Below, in pieces: positions 16,348-25,834 of a DNA stretch of 64,000 nt. The DNA is taken from the NCBI RefSeq assembly GCF_036195045.1, contig NZ_CP108100.1, forward strand, positions 1,984,001 through 2,048,000, in the 5' to 3' direction. This DNA comes from Streptomyces sp. NBC_00236 (GTDB taxonomy: Bacteria > Actinomycetota > Actinomycetes > Streptomycetales > Streptomycetaceae). The translations under genes and the position numbers were made by a program. Within the stretch, counting starts at the first letter, position 1. Each line of letters begins with the position of its first letter. The notes beneath the pieces are model-generated. The model was given only the letters and a program-made list of their open reading frames with translations, was not told the origin of the DNA and ran no database searches.

Positions 16348-17412
16348 TCAGGCGTTGCTGGCCACGACCCATCTCTCCAGCGCCCGCCCGGCCGCGCCCG
16401 AGTCGATGGACTCGGCGGCCTTCGCGATTCCCGCGGTGAGCTGCTCGGCGAGCGTGCCCTCGCCCGGGTCCAGCGCGACGAGCGCCGCCGCCGAGTTGAG
16501 CAGGACCGCGTCCCGTACGGGGCCCGTCTCGCCGGCGAGCAGCCGGCGGGCGACATCCGCGTTGTACGAGGCGTCGGCGCCGCGCAAGGCGTCCACGGGG
16601 ACCAGGTCCAGGCCGACGTCGCGCGGGTCGAAGGCCTCCTCGCGCACCGTGCCGTTCCTGGCGATCCAGACACGGGAGGTCGCGGTGGTGGTCAGCTCGT
16701 CCAGACCGTCGTCGCCCCGGAAGACCAGGGAGGAGTTGCCGCGTTCGGCGAGGACGCCCGCGACGATGGGCGCCATGCGCAGGTCGGCGACGCCGATCGC
16801 CTGCGCGCGCACCTTGGCCGGGTTGGTGAGCGGCCCGAGGATGTTGAAGGTGGTCGGCGCGCCGAGCTCCGCCCGGGCCTTCGCCGCGTACCGCAGGGCG
16901 GGGTGGAACTTGACGGCGAAGCAGAACGTGATGCCCGCTTCCTCGGCGACCTCGACGACGCGCTGCGGCGGCAGGTCCAGGTTGACGCCGAGCTTGCCCA
17001 GGACGTCGGAGGAACCGCTGGCCGACGACGAGGCGCGGTTGCCGTGCTTGACGACCTTGGCGCCCGTACCCGCCACGACGATCGCCGACATGGTGGAGAT
17101 GTTGACCGTCTTGGCCATGTCGCCGCCGGTGCCCACGATGTCGACCGTGCGGCCCGGCACATGGATGGTCGTGGCGTGCTCGTACATCGCACGGACCAGG
17201 CCGGAGACCTCCGTGACGGTCTCGCCCTTGGCCCGCAGCGCCACCGCGAAGCCGGCGATCTGCACATCGGTCGCCTCGCCGCTCATGATGCGGTCCATCG
17301 CCCAGGCGGTGTCGTCCTCGGTCAGGTCCTGGCCGCGCAGCAGGGGGGTCAGCACGCCGGGCCAGGAACGAGCCGCCACGCTGTCGCCGCCTGCCGGGGT
17401 CACAACGTTCAT
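16348..17412 (-). CDS. trpD: Anthranilate phosphoribosyltransferase
   Basis: A 354-residue enzyme that joins anthranilate to PRPP in tryptophan synthesis. The PRPP-binding GTGGD is at 94-98, and KHGNRASSS (122-130) and NILGPLTNP are the family's anthranilate-site and hinge motifs; length is normal. The ATG at 17412 is followed by [10 protein letters not shown]. As in other Streptomyces it is separate from the rest of the trp genes and lies beside the cytochrome bc1 genes. A strong hairpin separates it from qcrB, and another follows its stop, so it is probably transcribed alone. Confidence 0.96.
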   Translation of the reverse strand: MNVVTPAGGDSVAARSWPGVLTPLLRGQDLTEDDTAWAMDRIMSGEATDVQIAGFAVALRAKGETVTEVSGLVRAMYEHATTIHVPGRTVDIVGTGGDMAKTVNISTMSAIVVAGTGAKVVKHGNRASSSASGSSDVLGKLGVNLDLPPQRVVEVAEEAGITFCFAVKFHPALRYAAKARAELGAPTTFNILGPLTNPAKVRAQAIGVADLRMAPIVAGVLAERGNSSLVFRGDDGLDELTTTATSRVWIARNGTVREEAFDPRDVGLDLVPVDALRGADASYNADVARRLLAGETGPVRDAVLLNSAAALVALDPGEGTLAEQLTAGIAKAAESIDSGAAGRALERWVVASNA

Positions 17413-17481
17413 GGTCCGCTCCTGGGGTCCACAGCCGATAAAGGGGATGGGGCCACCCTATCGAGCCCCGTGGACAGCGAA

Positions 17482-17510
17482 GAGCCCCGTCCATCGAATG
17501 GACGGGGCTC
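17482..17510 (-). terminator. Terminator of the ctaE-qcrCAB operon
   Basis: A perfect 13-bp stem (GAGCCCCGTCCAT) with a 3-base CGA loop, 26 bases after the qcrB stop and before trpD. Confidence 0.75.
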
Positions 17511-17535
17511 CTGCTGTGGCGATCAGTTCAGGTGA

Positions 17536-19161
17536 TCAGTGGTGGCCGTGGCCGCTGGTGATCTCCTTGTACTCCTCGGCGGTGGGCTTGGCGATCTGGT
17601 TGTTCTCGCCGTAGAAGCCCTTGCTGAGCCTGGCCCGCAGCTTCTGCACCAGGGACACCTTGCGCTTGACGCCGTTCTCGTCGACCAGCGGGCCGATCTC
17701 GACCGGCTTGTACTGCTCGTGCGCGGTGAGCGTGTGCAGCTGAGCGGGTGCCAGCGGCTCGTGGACCTCGACGAACTCACCGTGCGGCAGGCGCTTGATG
17801 AGGCCGGACTCGCGCCCGTGCAGCACCTTCTCCTTGTCGCGGCGCTGAAGGCCGAGGCAGATCCGCTTGGTGACGATGAACGCGATGACCGGTCCGGCGA
17901 AGAAGAAGATCCGGACGAACCACGAGATGGCGTTCAGCGACAGGTGGAAGTGCGTGGCCCACAGGTCGTTTCCACCACCCACGAGACCGATGAAGTACAC
18001 CGTGATCCAGGCGACACCGAAGGCCGTCCGGGTCGGCGTGTTGCGCGGGCGGTCCAGGATGTGGTGCTCGCGCTTGTCGCCGGTGACCCAGGACTCGATG
18101 AACGGGTAGACCGCGATGGCCCCCAGGATCACACCGAAGAGCGTCAGCGGGATGAGTACACCCAGGACCAGGGTGTGGCCCCAGAGGTTGATCTCCCAGC
18201 CAGGCATCACTCGGATCAGACCCTCGGCGAAGCCCATGTACCAGTCGGGCTGGGCGCCGGTGGACACCTGGTCCGGGCGGTACGGGCCGATGGCCCAGAT
18301 CGGGTTGATCGAGGCGATGCCCGCGATGACGGCGATGACACCGAAGACCAGGAAGAAGAAGCCTCCGGCCTTCGCCATGTACACCGGCAGCAGCGGCATG
18401 CCCACGACGTTCTTGTTGGTCCGGCCGGGACCCGCGAACTGCGTGTGCTTGTGGTAGAAGACCAGGATCAGGTGGCCCACCAGCAGCCCGAGCATGATGC
18501 CCGGCAGCAGCAGGATGTGGATCGAGTAGAACCGTGCGACGAAGTCGCCGCCGGGGAACTCCCCGCCGAACAGGAACATCGAGATGTAGGTGCCGACGAT
18601 CGGCATCGACAGGATCGCGCCCTGCGTGAAGCGGACACCCGTACCCGAGAGCAGGTCGTCCGGGAGCGAGTAACCGGTGAAACCGGTGAACATGCCCAGG
18701 ACGAACAGCAGGAAGCCGAACAGCCAGTTGATCTCACGGGGCTTGCGGAACGCACCCGTGAAGAACACGCGCATCATGTGCACGAACATGCCGGCCAGGA
18801 AGATCAGCGCGGCCCAGTGGTGGATCTGCCGGACGAGCAGACCACCGCGGACGTCGAAGCTGATGTCCAGGGTCGAGGCGTAGGCCTCGGACATCCGGAT
18901 GCCCTGCATGGGCTCGTACGGGCCGTGGTACACGACCTCGTTCATGCTCGGGTGGAAGAACAGCGTCAGGTACACACCCGTGAGGATGATGATGATGAAG
19001 CTGTAGAGGCAGATCTCACCGAGCATGAAGGACCAGTGGTCCGGGAAGATCTTGCGCATGTTGGCCTTGGCCAGGGAGTAGATCCCGAGCCGGCCGTCCG
19101 CCCAGTCGGCAACCTTCTCACCGGCGGGCGCCTTGCGCTTCGTATCGGTCGCAGTACTCAT
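17536..19161 (-). CDS. qcrB: Cytochrome bc1 complex cytochrome b subunit
   Basis: A 541-residue polytopic subunit that carries the two b hemes and both quinone sites of the menaquinol:cytochrome c reductase. Heme-ligand helices are visible (HHWAALIFLAGMFVHMMR and HILLLPGIMLGLLVGHLILVFYHKHTQF), along with the quinol-site region after PIVGTYISMFLFGG. The C-terminal extension of about 110 residues beyond the core (ERDKEKVLHGRESG onwards) is typical of actinobacteria. It is last in ctaE-qcrC-qcrA-qcrB; its start overlaps the qcrA stop by 4 bases, so translation is coupled. Confidence 0.97.
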   Translation of the reverse strand: MSTATDTKRKAPAGEKVADWADGRLGIYSLAKANMRKIFPDHWSFMLGEICLYSFIIIILTGVYLTLFFHPSMNEVVYHGPYEPMQGIRMSEAYASTLDISFDVRGGLLVRQIHHWAALIFLAGMFVHMMRVFFTGAFRKPREINWLFGFLLFVLGMFTGFTGYSLPDDLLSGTGVRFTQGAILSMPIVGTYISMFLFGGEFPGGDFVARFYSIHILLLPGIMLGLLVGHLILVFYHKHTQFAGPGRTNKNVVGMPLLPVYMAKAGGFFFLVFGVIAVIAGIASINPIWAIGPYRPDQVSTGAQPDWYMGFAEGLIRVMPGWEINLWGHTLVLGVLIPLTLFGVILGAIAVYPFIESWVTGDKREHHILDRPRNTPTRTAFGVAWITVYFIGLVGGGNDLWATHFHLSLNAISWFVRIFFFAGPVIAFIVTKRICLGLQRRDKEKVLHGRESGLIKRLPHGEFVEVHEPLAPAQLHTLTAHEQYKPVEIGPLVDENGVKRKVSLVQKLRARLSKGFYGENNQIAKPTAEEYKEITSGHGHH

Positions 19162-20210
19162 CCGCGCTCCCAGAATGCAGGACCGACGGGCTCTTCGAAG
19201 TCACCGAGCGCCTCGAGGTTGCCCTCGCTGTTCACGCCGATCCGCAGCTGCGGAAGAGCGTGACCGGCCGGACCGAAGATGACGCGGGCGCCGTCGGAGA
19301 GGTCGAAGGTGGACTGGTGGCACGGGCAGAGCACGTGGTGCGTCTGCTGCTCGTACAGGCTGATCGGGCAACCGACGTGGGTGCAGATCTTGGAGAAGGC
19401 CACGATTCCCTCGTGGGCCCACTCGCGCTCGCGCTTGTCCTTGATGTTGTCCGGCTCGATGCGGATGATCATCAGTGCGGCCTTGGCGATCTGCACCTGG
19501 AAGTCGTGCGCGTCCTCCTCCAGGCCCTCGGGCATGGCGAAGGTCAGCGAACCGACGACGACGTCCTCGGGACGCAGCGGCTCCATCGTGTTCATGTTGA
19601 TGAGCTGCTTGCCCTTGGCCCACAGCGTCGAGCGGAGCTTCTTCTCCGGCAGCGGACCGAGGTCACGCAGCAGCACCACACCGGCGAGCGGCACCAGGGC
19701 CAGCGCGCCGAACATGGTGTTCCGGATCAGCTTGCGCCGGCCGAACGCGGACTCCTCGGCACCTGCCGCGAAGTCGGCGAGCACCTTCGCCTTGACCTCG
19801 GGCTCGGCCGCGATCGCGTGACGGTCGTCCGCGACCTCGACGTCCGACATCAGGGTGCGCGCCCAGTGGACGGCGCCCGCGCCGATCGCGAAGAGCGCCA
19901 CGCCCAGGGTCAGACCCAGGGAGAAGTTGAGCACGCTCACATGACCGAACGGGAAGATGTAGACGATCTTGTCGACCGGGAAGATGACGTAGGAGGCGAT
20001 GAAGCCGACCGTCGCCAGCATGGACAGCGTGAACATGAACGCGACCGCGCGCTCGGACCGCTTGGCGGCCCGTTCGTCGATGTCCTGGATGCGCGGCTTG
20101 TGGGCCGGCAGCCCCGGGTCGGCGAACGGATCGCCCGCTCCCTCTACCGCGCCGTGCGCGGCGTCCTGCTCTGCGGGCAGGTTCTCTTCTGGAATCTCTT
20201 GGCTACTCAT
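19158..20210 (-). CDS. qcrA: Cytochrome bc1 complex Rieske iron-sulfur subunit
   Basis: A 350-residue Rieske protein. The 2Fe-2S ligands are CTHVGC (276-281) and CPCHQSTF (295-302). Unlike the single-helix mitochondrial form it has three hydrophobic segments (near 60-80, 95-115 and 165-190), the actinobacterial layout that embeds it in the bc1-aa3 supercomplex. The acidic cytosolic N-terminus precedes the first helix. Both ends overlap its neighbours qcrC and qcrB by 4 bases. It passes electrons from menaquinol to the QcrC hemes. Confidence 0.97.
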   Translation of the reverse strand: MSSQEIPEENLPAEQDAAHGAVEGAGDPFADPGLPAHKPRIQDIDERAAKRSERAVAFMFTLSMLATVGFIASYVIFPVDKIVYIFPFGHVSVLNFSLGLTLGVALFAIGAGAVHWARTLMSDVEVADDRHAIAAEPEVKAKVLADFAAGAEESAFGRRKLIRNTMFGALALVPLAGVVLLRDLGPLPEKKLRSTLWAKGKQLINMNTMEPLRPEDVVVGSLTFAMPEGLEEDAHDFQVQIAKAALMIIRIEPDNIKDKREREWAHEGIVAFSKICTHVGCPISLYEQQTHHVLCPCHQSTFDLSDGARVIFGPAGHALPQLRIGVNSEGNLEALGDFEEPVGPAFWERG

Positions 20211-21016
20211 GACTTCTTGGCCTTAGCGGTGTGGGCCGCGACCCAGATGGCAACTGCGATCAGTGCGCCGAGCCCGAAGATCCAGCCGAACAGGCCTTCA
20301 CTGACCGGACCGAGTCCGCCCAGGCTGAGGCCGCCGGGGCTCGCCGACTCCGAGCTGTTCACCGTCTTGATGTACGCGATGATGTCCTTCTTCTGCTGCT
20401 CGGGCATCGTCGAGTCAGGGAAGGACGGCATGCTCTGCGGGCCGGTCTGCATGGCCTCGTAGACGTGCTTCGGGTCCACGCCCTCAAGGCTGGGGGCGTA
20501 CTTGCCGTTGGTGAGGGCACCGCCCTCACCCGTGAAGTTGTGGCACTGCGCGCAGTTGGTACGGAACAGGTCGCCGCCCTTGGCCACGTCCGCGCCCTCG
20601 GGGCTGACCTGACTCTTGGTCGGAACGATCGGACCGGCGCCGAGCGACGCGACGTACGCCGCGAGCTGGTCGATCTCGGCCTGGGTGTAGATGACCTTCT
20701 TCTTCGGTACCTGGGCGCCCGGCTGCTGCGCCGGCATACGGCCGGTACCGACCTGGAAGTCGACGGCGGCCGAGCCCACGCCGACAAGCTGGGGCCCGTC
20801 GGTGGTGCCCTGACCGCCGGTTCCGTGGCAGCTGGCGCAACCGACGGAGTACAGCTTCTTGCCCTCGTCGATGGCGAGGGACTGGGCGGTTTCGTCGGCC
20901 TGCGCCTTACTCGCGGGCGCAAACGCGGCGTACAGCCCCCCAGTAGCCGCAAGCGCGAGGAGTAGTACGACGACCGCCGCCAACGGATGGCGTCGTCGTG
21001 CGGAGAGCTTTTTCAC
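20207..21016 (-). CDS. qcrC: Cytochrome bc1 complex diheme cytochrome c subunit
   Basis: A 269-residue membrane-anchored diheme c-type cytochrome. Heme attachment motifs are CASCH (60-64) and CAQCH (155-159), with likely distal Met ligands in GRMPAQ and QSMPSFPDSTM. An N-terminal hydrophobic segment and a C-terminal helix (LFGWIFGLGALIAVAIWVA) anchor it. Having two hemes, it replaces the soluble cytochrome c that actinobacteria lack and passes electrons directly to CtaC. The ATG at 21016 lies 56 bases after the ctaE stop. Confidence 0.97.
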   Translation of the reverse strand: MKKLSARRRHPLAAVVVLLLALAATGGLYAAFAPASKAQADETAQSLAIDEGKKLYSVGCASCHGTGGQGTTDGPQLVGVGSAAVDFQVGTGRMPAQQPGAQVPKKKVIYTQAEIDQLAAYVASLGAGPIVPTKSQVSPEGADVAKGGDLFRTNCAQCHNFTGEGGALTNGKYAPSLEGVDPKHVYEAMQTGPQSMPSFPDSTMPEQQKKDIIAYIKTVNSSESASPGGLSLGGLGPVSEGLFGWIFGLGALIAVAIWVAAHTAKAKKS

Positions 21017-21072
21017 GGATTACCCCGGTGTCAGGATCTTCTGCGTCGATGATGGATCGGGTGCGAGCCCGG

Positions 21073-21693
21073 TTACTTGATCATGTAGATCGTGGCGAAC
21101 AGGCCGATCCACACGACATCGACGAAGTGCCAGTAATAGGACACGACGATGGCTGCGGTCGCCTGCTCATGGGTGAACCTCTTGGCTGCGTATGTCCTGC
21201 CCAGAACGAGCAGGAAGGCGATGAGACCGCCTGTCACGTGCAGACCGTGGAAGCCGGTGGTCAGGTAGAACACCGAGCCGTACGGGTCCGAGGACAGCGA
21301 GAGGCCGTCCTTCTTCACCAGCTCGGTGTACTCGAAGACCTGGCCTCCGATGAAGATCGAACCCATCACGAAGGTGATCACGAACCAGGTACGGAGCTTC
21401 TTCACATCGCCCCGCTCCGCGGCGAAGACGCCGAGCTGGCAGGTGAGTGAGGAGAGCACCAGGATCGTGGTGTTCGTCGCCGAGAACGGGAAGTTCAGGG
21501 CTGACGCCATTTCCTTCCAGTGTTCCGCTCCGGTCACCGATCGCAGGGTGAAGTACATCGCGAAGAGGGCCGCGAAGAACATCAGCTCGGAACTCAACCA
21601 GATGATGGTTCCGACGCTGGTGAGGTTCGGCCGATTGACCGACGGGTGCGCGTGCCCGGTTTCTACTGTCGTTGCTGTCGCCACGACCGACAT
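21073..21693 (-). CDS. ctaE: Cytochrome c oxidase subunit III
   Basis: A 206-residue subunit III with five hydrophobic segments and the motifs [27 protein letters not shown] and the C-terminal [14 protein letters not shown], all standard for heme-copper oxidase subunit III. It stabilises subunit I and the proton-uptake path. It heads the ctaE-qcrC-qcrA-qcrB operon, away from the other oxidase genes, the usual actinobacterial arrangement. The ATG at 21693 sits inside a 21-bp perfect palindrome, and no clear Shine-Dalgarno precedes it. Confidence 0.96.
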   Translation of the reverse strand: MSVVATATTVETGHAHPSVNRPNLTSVGTIIWLSSELMFFAALFAMYFTLRSVTGAEHWKEMASALNFPFSATNTTILVLSSLTCQLGVFAAERGDVKKLRTWFVITFVMGSIFIGGQVFEYTELVKKDGLSLSSDPYGSVFYLTTGFHGLHVTGGLIAFLLVLGRTYAAKRFTHEQATAAIVVSYYWHFVDVVWIGLFATIYMIK

Positions 21694-21704
21694 TATGTCG
21701 GTCG
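21684..21704. repeat. 21-bp perfect palindrome over the ctaE start codon
   Basis: CGACCGACAT and ATGTCGGTCG flank a single T, with the ctaE start codon inside the left arm. It could be an operator or an mRNA hairpin hiding the start. Confidence 0.7.
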
Positions 21705-21874
21705 CTTATCCCGCCCTCACTCCGGGGGGTGCCGTTCGGTGTGTCAGAGGGGTGTGTCCTCCCCGAACGGCCCATGGATCCGCTGCCCGGACCGGTGCTG
21801 ACAGCCTGTCGGGCGGAGTACGATCCGCGCATCGGTCCCCCATGCCCCGAAGACACAGACGTCACGGAGGAACA

Positions 21875-22276
21875 ATGCAGCCGACCGCCACGGTCCTGGT
21901 CTACAGCGACAACGCACACACCCGTGAGCAGGTGAGGCTGGCGGCCGGGCGCAGGCCCGCGGCCGACGTGCCGCAGGTGGAGTTCCTGGAGTGCGCCACC
22001 CTGCCCGCCGTCCTGGACGCACTGGACCACGGAGGCGTCGACGTCTGCGTGTTGGACGGCGAGACGGCCCCCGTGGGCGGCATGGGCGTCTGCCGGCAGG
22101 TCAAGGACGAGATCTTCCGCTGCCCGCCGGTTCTGCTCCTGATGGGCCGCCCCCAGGACGCCTGGCTGGCCACCTGGAGCCGCGCGGACGCCGCGGTGAC
22201 CCTGCCGGTCGAGCCGGTCGAGTTCGCGGACGCCCTGGCCGCCCTGCTGCGCAGCAGGCTGTCCGTGGGGGCCTGA
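21875..22276 (+). CDS. Atypical response-regulator receiver-like protein
   Basis: A 133-residue protein with a CheY-like alternation: VLVYSDN (12 is Asp), the phosphoacceptor-like D61 in VCVLDGETAPVGG, then VLLLMG and LPVEPVEFADAL. The conserved lysine before the last proline of receivers (KP) is replaced by leucine (LPVEP), and the switch Thr/Ser is missing, so normal phosphorylation signalling is doubtful. It has no output domain. GGAGG is 5 bases before the ATG at 21875. It diverges from ctaE across 181 bases and may share control with the respiratory operon. Confidence 0.8.
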   Translation: MQPTATVLVYSDNAHTREQVRLAAGRRPAADVPQVEFLECATLPAVLDALDHGGVDVCVLDGETAPVGGMGVCRQVKDEIFRCPPVLLLMGRPQDAWLATWSRADAAVTLPVEPVEFADALAALLRSRLSVGA

Positions 22277-22323
22277 GGCCCCGCCTTTCCGCCGTCGCTC
22301 CGGGGCGCGGCGCACTCCGGAGG

Positions 22324-23580
22324 TCAGACTCCGGGGCGCAGCCGCGCCGCCCGGACCGTGTCGACCCGGTCGGGCGTGGCGTCGTTGCTCAGGGCGCTGC
22401 CCTTCTGCCACTTGGCCCAGGACAGGTTCCAGTCGCCGTAGCCGTTGTCGAACGGCGTCATGGTCTCGCCCTCACTGCCGACGACGGTGACGATGTCACC
22501 CTCGCGGACCGTGTTGAAGAACCACTCGGCCTCGCTGGTGCTCATGCCGGTGCAGCCGTGGCTGACGTTCGCGGACCCCTGTGATCCGGTGGACCACGGG
22601 GCCGCGTGGACGTACTCGCCGCTCCAGGTGACCCGCGTCGCGTAGTAGACCGGCAGGTCGTAGGAGTCCTCGGAACCCTCGGCGATGCCGATGGACTCCC
22701 CGCGCATACGTACGTAGTACTCCTTGCCCAGCACGACCTTGACGCCGTTGCGGGTGGAGAAGCCGGGCTTGCCGGTGGTCACCGGGATGGTGTTGATCAC
22801 TTCGCCGTTGCGCTTGACCGTCATGGAGTGCTCCGAGGCGTCGGTGATGGCCTCGATGCGGTCGCCGGTAGTGATCTTCAACGCTTTCGTGGGAGCGCCG
22901 TACAGCGCGTTGGTCACCTTGATCCCGGTCAGATTGCTGCTGACCTCGATGGTGGCCTTCGCCGGCCAGTAGTCCTGCGGCCGGTAGTGGAGCGTCTTGT
23001 CGTCCACCCAGTACCAGGAGCCGGTCACCGCGGGCGTGGAGCGCACCTTCAGGGCGCGTTCCACGGTGGCACGGGCGGCTCGGTCGGCCACCGGAGCACT
23101 GAGTACCGCTGTGACGGGCTGTCCGACGCCGTAGGTGCCCGCCTGCGGGCCGAACGTGACCTTCAGGAACTTCTGGGCCGCCGCGGTCTCGAAAGTGAGC
23201 GTACGGCTGCCTGGGGCGCCGTCGTCGTCCTCCATGCCGACCTTGACGGTGTAACGGGTCCCTGCGGCGAGCGGGGCCGTGGAGTGCCAGCGGTGCCCGT
23301 CCGCGGCCAGTTCGCCCGCCAGGTGGCGTCCTTCGGTGTCCACGGCCGTCACGTCGGTGATGCGGCCGTCGTCACTGTCGACGCTGACTTCGAGGGGCTT
23401 GTCCGGATCGACCTTCTCGCCGCCGTCGGGGGTGTTGGAGGAGATCTCGTCGGCCGCGTCGAACGGCTGCGCCGAGAGCGGATGGTCGTCGGACTCCCCA
23501 CAGGCTGCCGCCCCTGCGACCAGGGTCGCGGCCAGCAGAGCGCAGCTGATGACGGGACGGATACGCGGCGTGTGGTTCAT
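22324..23580 (-). CDS. L,D-transpeptidase lipoprotein with Ig-like domains
   Basis: A 418-residue exported protein: lipobox VAGAAAC with the cysteine near residue 27, two immunoglobulin-like (Big_10/LDT Ig) domains (about 45-235) and a C-terminal YkuD domain (about 245-370) with the catalytic SHGCTGMS. It forms 3-3 peptidoglycan cross-links and may attach proteins to the wall. The ATG at 23580 is the natural start. It sits between ctaF and ctaE on the same strand, bounded by hairpins, and is probably its own unit. Confidence 0.94.
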   Translation of the reverse strand: MNHTPRIRPVISCALLAATLVAGAAACGESDDHPLSAQPFDAADEISSNTPDGGEKVDPDKPLEVSVDSDDGRITDVTAVDTEGRHLAGELAADGHRWHSTAPLAAGTRYTVKVGMEDDDGAPGSRTLTFETAAAQKFLKVTFGPQAGTYGVGQPVTAVLSAPVADRAARATVERALKVRSTPAVTGSWYWVDDKTLHYRPQDYWPAKATIEVSSNLTGIKVTNALYGAPTKALKITTGDRIEAITDASEHSMTVKRNGEVINTIPVTTGKPGFSTRNGVKVVLGKEYYVRMRGESIGIAEGSEDSYDLPVYYATRVTWSGEYVHAAPWSTGSQGSANVSHGCTGMSTSEAEWFFNTVREGDIVTVVGSEGETMTPFDNGYGDWNLSWAKWQKGSALSNDATPDRVDTVRAARLRPGV

Positions 23581-23632
23581 GAACCCACGCTAAGAAGATT
23601 CATCCGTTTCAGCGCGCCGGGTGACTGCAAAC

Positions 23633-23669
23633 GGGGGGCCCGCACTTCTCGTGGAAGTGCGGGCCCCCC
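23633..23669 (-). terminator. Terminator of the ctaCDF operon
   Basis: A perfect 16-bp stem (GGGGGGCCCGCACTTC and complement) with a 5-base loop, 34 bases past the ctaF stop. Confidence 0.8.
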
Positions 23670-23702
23670 GTCAGGTGGAGCGGTGTCACGGGTGGAGCGG
23701 TG

Positions 23703-24101
23703 TCACTGGGTGCGGTTCTCACCGCGGTAGTACTCGAAGACCCAGCCGAACAGACCGATCAGGAGCATCGGGGCCGAGAAGTAGAGCAGCCACCAGCCGA
23801 AGACGACTCCCATGAAGGCGAGAGCGCCGCCGACCGCCAGTGAGAGCGGCTGCCAGCTGTGCGGGGAGAAGAACCCCACGTCGCCGGCCTCGTCCGCCAC
23901 ATCGGCTTCCTTGTTGTCCTGCGCCAGTGCGTCGACCCGCCGGGCCGTGAAGGCCAGGTAGAAGCCGATCATGACGCTCAGCCCGAAGGCCAGGACGAGG
24001 GCGGTGGTGCCGACCGGCTCCTTGGACCACACGCCGTAGGTGATGGCCATGACGAGGATGAACAGCGCCAGACCGAGGAACATCTTGCCCTGGACCTTCA
24101 C
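23703..24101 (-). CDS. ctaF: Cytochrome c oxidase subunit IV (actinobacterial type)
   Basis: A 132-residue protein with four hydrophobic segments ([72 protein letters not shown]). This matches the actinobacterial CtaF, a small accessory subunit specific to the bc1-aa3 supercomplex. The start at 24101 overlaps the ctaD stop by 4 bases, and it ends the ctaC-ctaD-ctaF operon before a strong hairpin. Confidence 0.95.
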   Translation of the reverse strand: MKVQGKMFLGLALFILVMAITYGVWSKEPVGTTALVLAFGLSVMIGFYLAFTARRVDALAQDNKEADVADEAGDVGFFSPHSWQPLSLAVGGALAFMGVVFGWWLLYFSAPMLLIGLFGWVFEYYRGENRTQ

Positions 24102-25834
24102 TTGCCCGCCTCCTTGCCGCCGGCGAGGGCCTTGTCACCCTCGGAGTGGTGCTCAAGCTGCTCGAGCGCCGCGATCTCCGGGTGGTGCAGGTCGAACGCC
24201 GGGGATTCGGAACGGATCCGGGGCAGCGTGAGGAAGTTGTGCCGCGGCGGCGGGCAGGAGGTCGCCCACTCAAGCGAACGGCCGTAGCCCCACGGGTCGT
24301 CGACCTCGATCTTCTTGCCGTACTTGGCGGTCTTCCACACGTTGTAGAAGAACGGCAGGATCGACAGACCGAGCAGGAACGAGGAGATCGTCGAGATCGT
24401 GTTCAGCGCGGTGAAACCGTCCGCGGCCAGGTAGTCCGCGTAACGACGCGGCATGCCTTCCGCACCCAGCCAGTGCTGCACCAGGAACGTGCCGTGGAAG
24501 CCGATGAACAGCGTCCAGAAGGTGATCTTGCCGAGCCGCTCGTCCAGCATCTTGCCGGTGAACTTCGGCCACCAGAAGTGGAATCCGGAGAACATCGCGA
24601 ACACCACGGTGCCGAAGACGACGTAGTGGAAGTGCGCGACCACGAAGTACGAGTCCGAGACGTGGAAGTCCATCGGCGGCGAGGCCAGGATGACGCCGGT
24701 CAGACCACCGAAGGTGAAGGTGATCAGGAAGCCGATCGCCCAGAGCATCGGTGTCTCGAAGGACAGCGAGCCCTTCCACATCGTGCCGATCCAGTTGAAG
24801 AACTTCACCCCGGTGGGCACCGCGATGAGGAACGTCATGAAGGAGAAGAACGGCAGGAGCACGCCTCCGGTGACGTACATGTGGTGCGCCCACACGGTCA
24901 CGGAGAGGCCGGCGATGGAGATCGTCGCGGCCACCAGGCCGATGTAACCGAACATCGGCTTGCGGCTGAACACCGGGATCACTTCCGAAATGATCCCGAA
25001 GAAGGGCAAAGCGATGATGTACACCTCTGGATGGCCGAAGAACCAGAAGAGGTGTTGCCAGAGCAATGCGCCGCCGTTGGACGCGTCGAAGATATGCGCA
25101 CCGAATTTACGGTCCGCCTCCAGCGCGAAGAGCGCCGCCGCCAGCACCGGGAAGGCCAGCAGGACCAGCACACCGGTCAGCAGGACGTTCCAGACGAAGA
25201 TCGGCATGCGGAACATCGTCATGCCGGGCGCGCGCATGCAGATGATCGTGGTGATGAAGTTGACCGAACCGAGGATCGTGCCGAAGCCGGAGAAGGCCAG
25301 ACCCATGATCCACATGTCGGCGCCGACACCCGGCGAACGGACCGCGTCCGACAGCGGGGAGTAGGCGAACCAGCCGAAGTCGGCCGCACCCTGGGGGGTC
25401 AGGAAGCCGGCCACCGCGAGGATCGAGCCGAAGAGGTACAGCCAGTACGCGAACATGTTCAGCCGCGGGAACGCCACGTCGGGCGCGCCGATCTGCAGCG
25501 GCATGATCCAGTTCGCGAATCCGGCGAACAGCGGCGTCGCGAACATCAGCAGCATGATCGTGCCGTGCATCGTGAACGCCTGGTTGAACTGCTCGTTCGA
25601 CATGATCTGCGTGCCCGGACGGGCCAGCTCGGCGCGCATGAAGAGCGCCATCAGTCCGCCGATGCAGAAGAACGCGAACGACGTGACCAGGTACATCGTG
25701 CCGATCGTCTTGTGGTCAGTGGTGGTCAGCCACTTGATGACGACGTTTCCCGGCTGCTTGCGCCGGACCGGCAGCTCGTCCTCGTACGAGTCGTCTGCTG
25801 CCGCGGCACCCTGAGGTTCGTTGAGGATGCTCAC
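24098..25834 (-). CDS. ctaD: Cytochrome c oxidase subunit I
   Basis: A 578-residue subunit with twelve transmembrane helices that holds heme a and the heme a3-CuB oxygen-reduction centre. Landmarks are [13 protein letters not shown] at the start, the CuB/His-Tyr region [27 protein letters not shown] and the heme ligands in [12 protein letters not shown] chose the GTG at 25834 ([11 protein letters not shown] follows) because it overlaps the ctaC stop as GTGA; the longer open frame upstream is antisense-shadow of ctaC. It is translationally coupled to both neighbours. Confidence 0.97.
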   Translation of the reverse strand: MSILNEPQGAAAADDSYEDELPVRRKQPGNVVIKWLTTTDHKTIGTMYLVTSFAFFCIGGLMALFMRAELARPGTQIMSNEQFNQAFTMHGTIMLLMFATPLFAGFANWIMPLQIGAPDVAFPRLNMFAYWLYLFGSILAVAGFLTPQGAADFGWFAYSPLSDAVRSPGVGADMWIMGLAFSGFGTILGSVNFITTIICMRAPGMTMFRMPIFVWNVLLTGVLVLLAFPVLAAALFALEADRKFGAHIFDASNGGALLWQHLFWFFGHPEVYIIALPFFGIISEVIPVFSRKPMFGYIGLVAATISIAGLSVTVWAHHMYVTGGVLLPFFSFMTFLIAVPTGVKFFNWIGTMWKGSLSFETPMLWAIGFLITFTFGGLTGVILASPPMDFHVSDSYFVVAHFHYVVFGTVVFAMFSGFHFWWPKFTGKMLDERLGKITFWTLFIGFHGTFLVQHWLGAEGMPRRYADYLAADGFTALNTISTISSFLLGLSILPFFYNVWKTAKYGKKIEVDDPWGYGRSLEWATSCPPPRHNFLTLPRIRSESPAFDLHHPEIAALEQLEHHSEGDKALAGGKEAGK

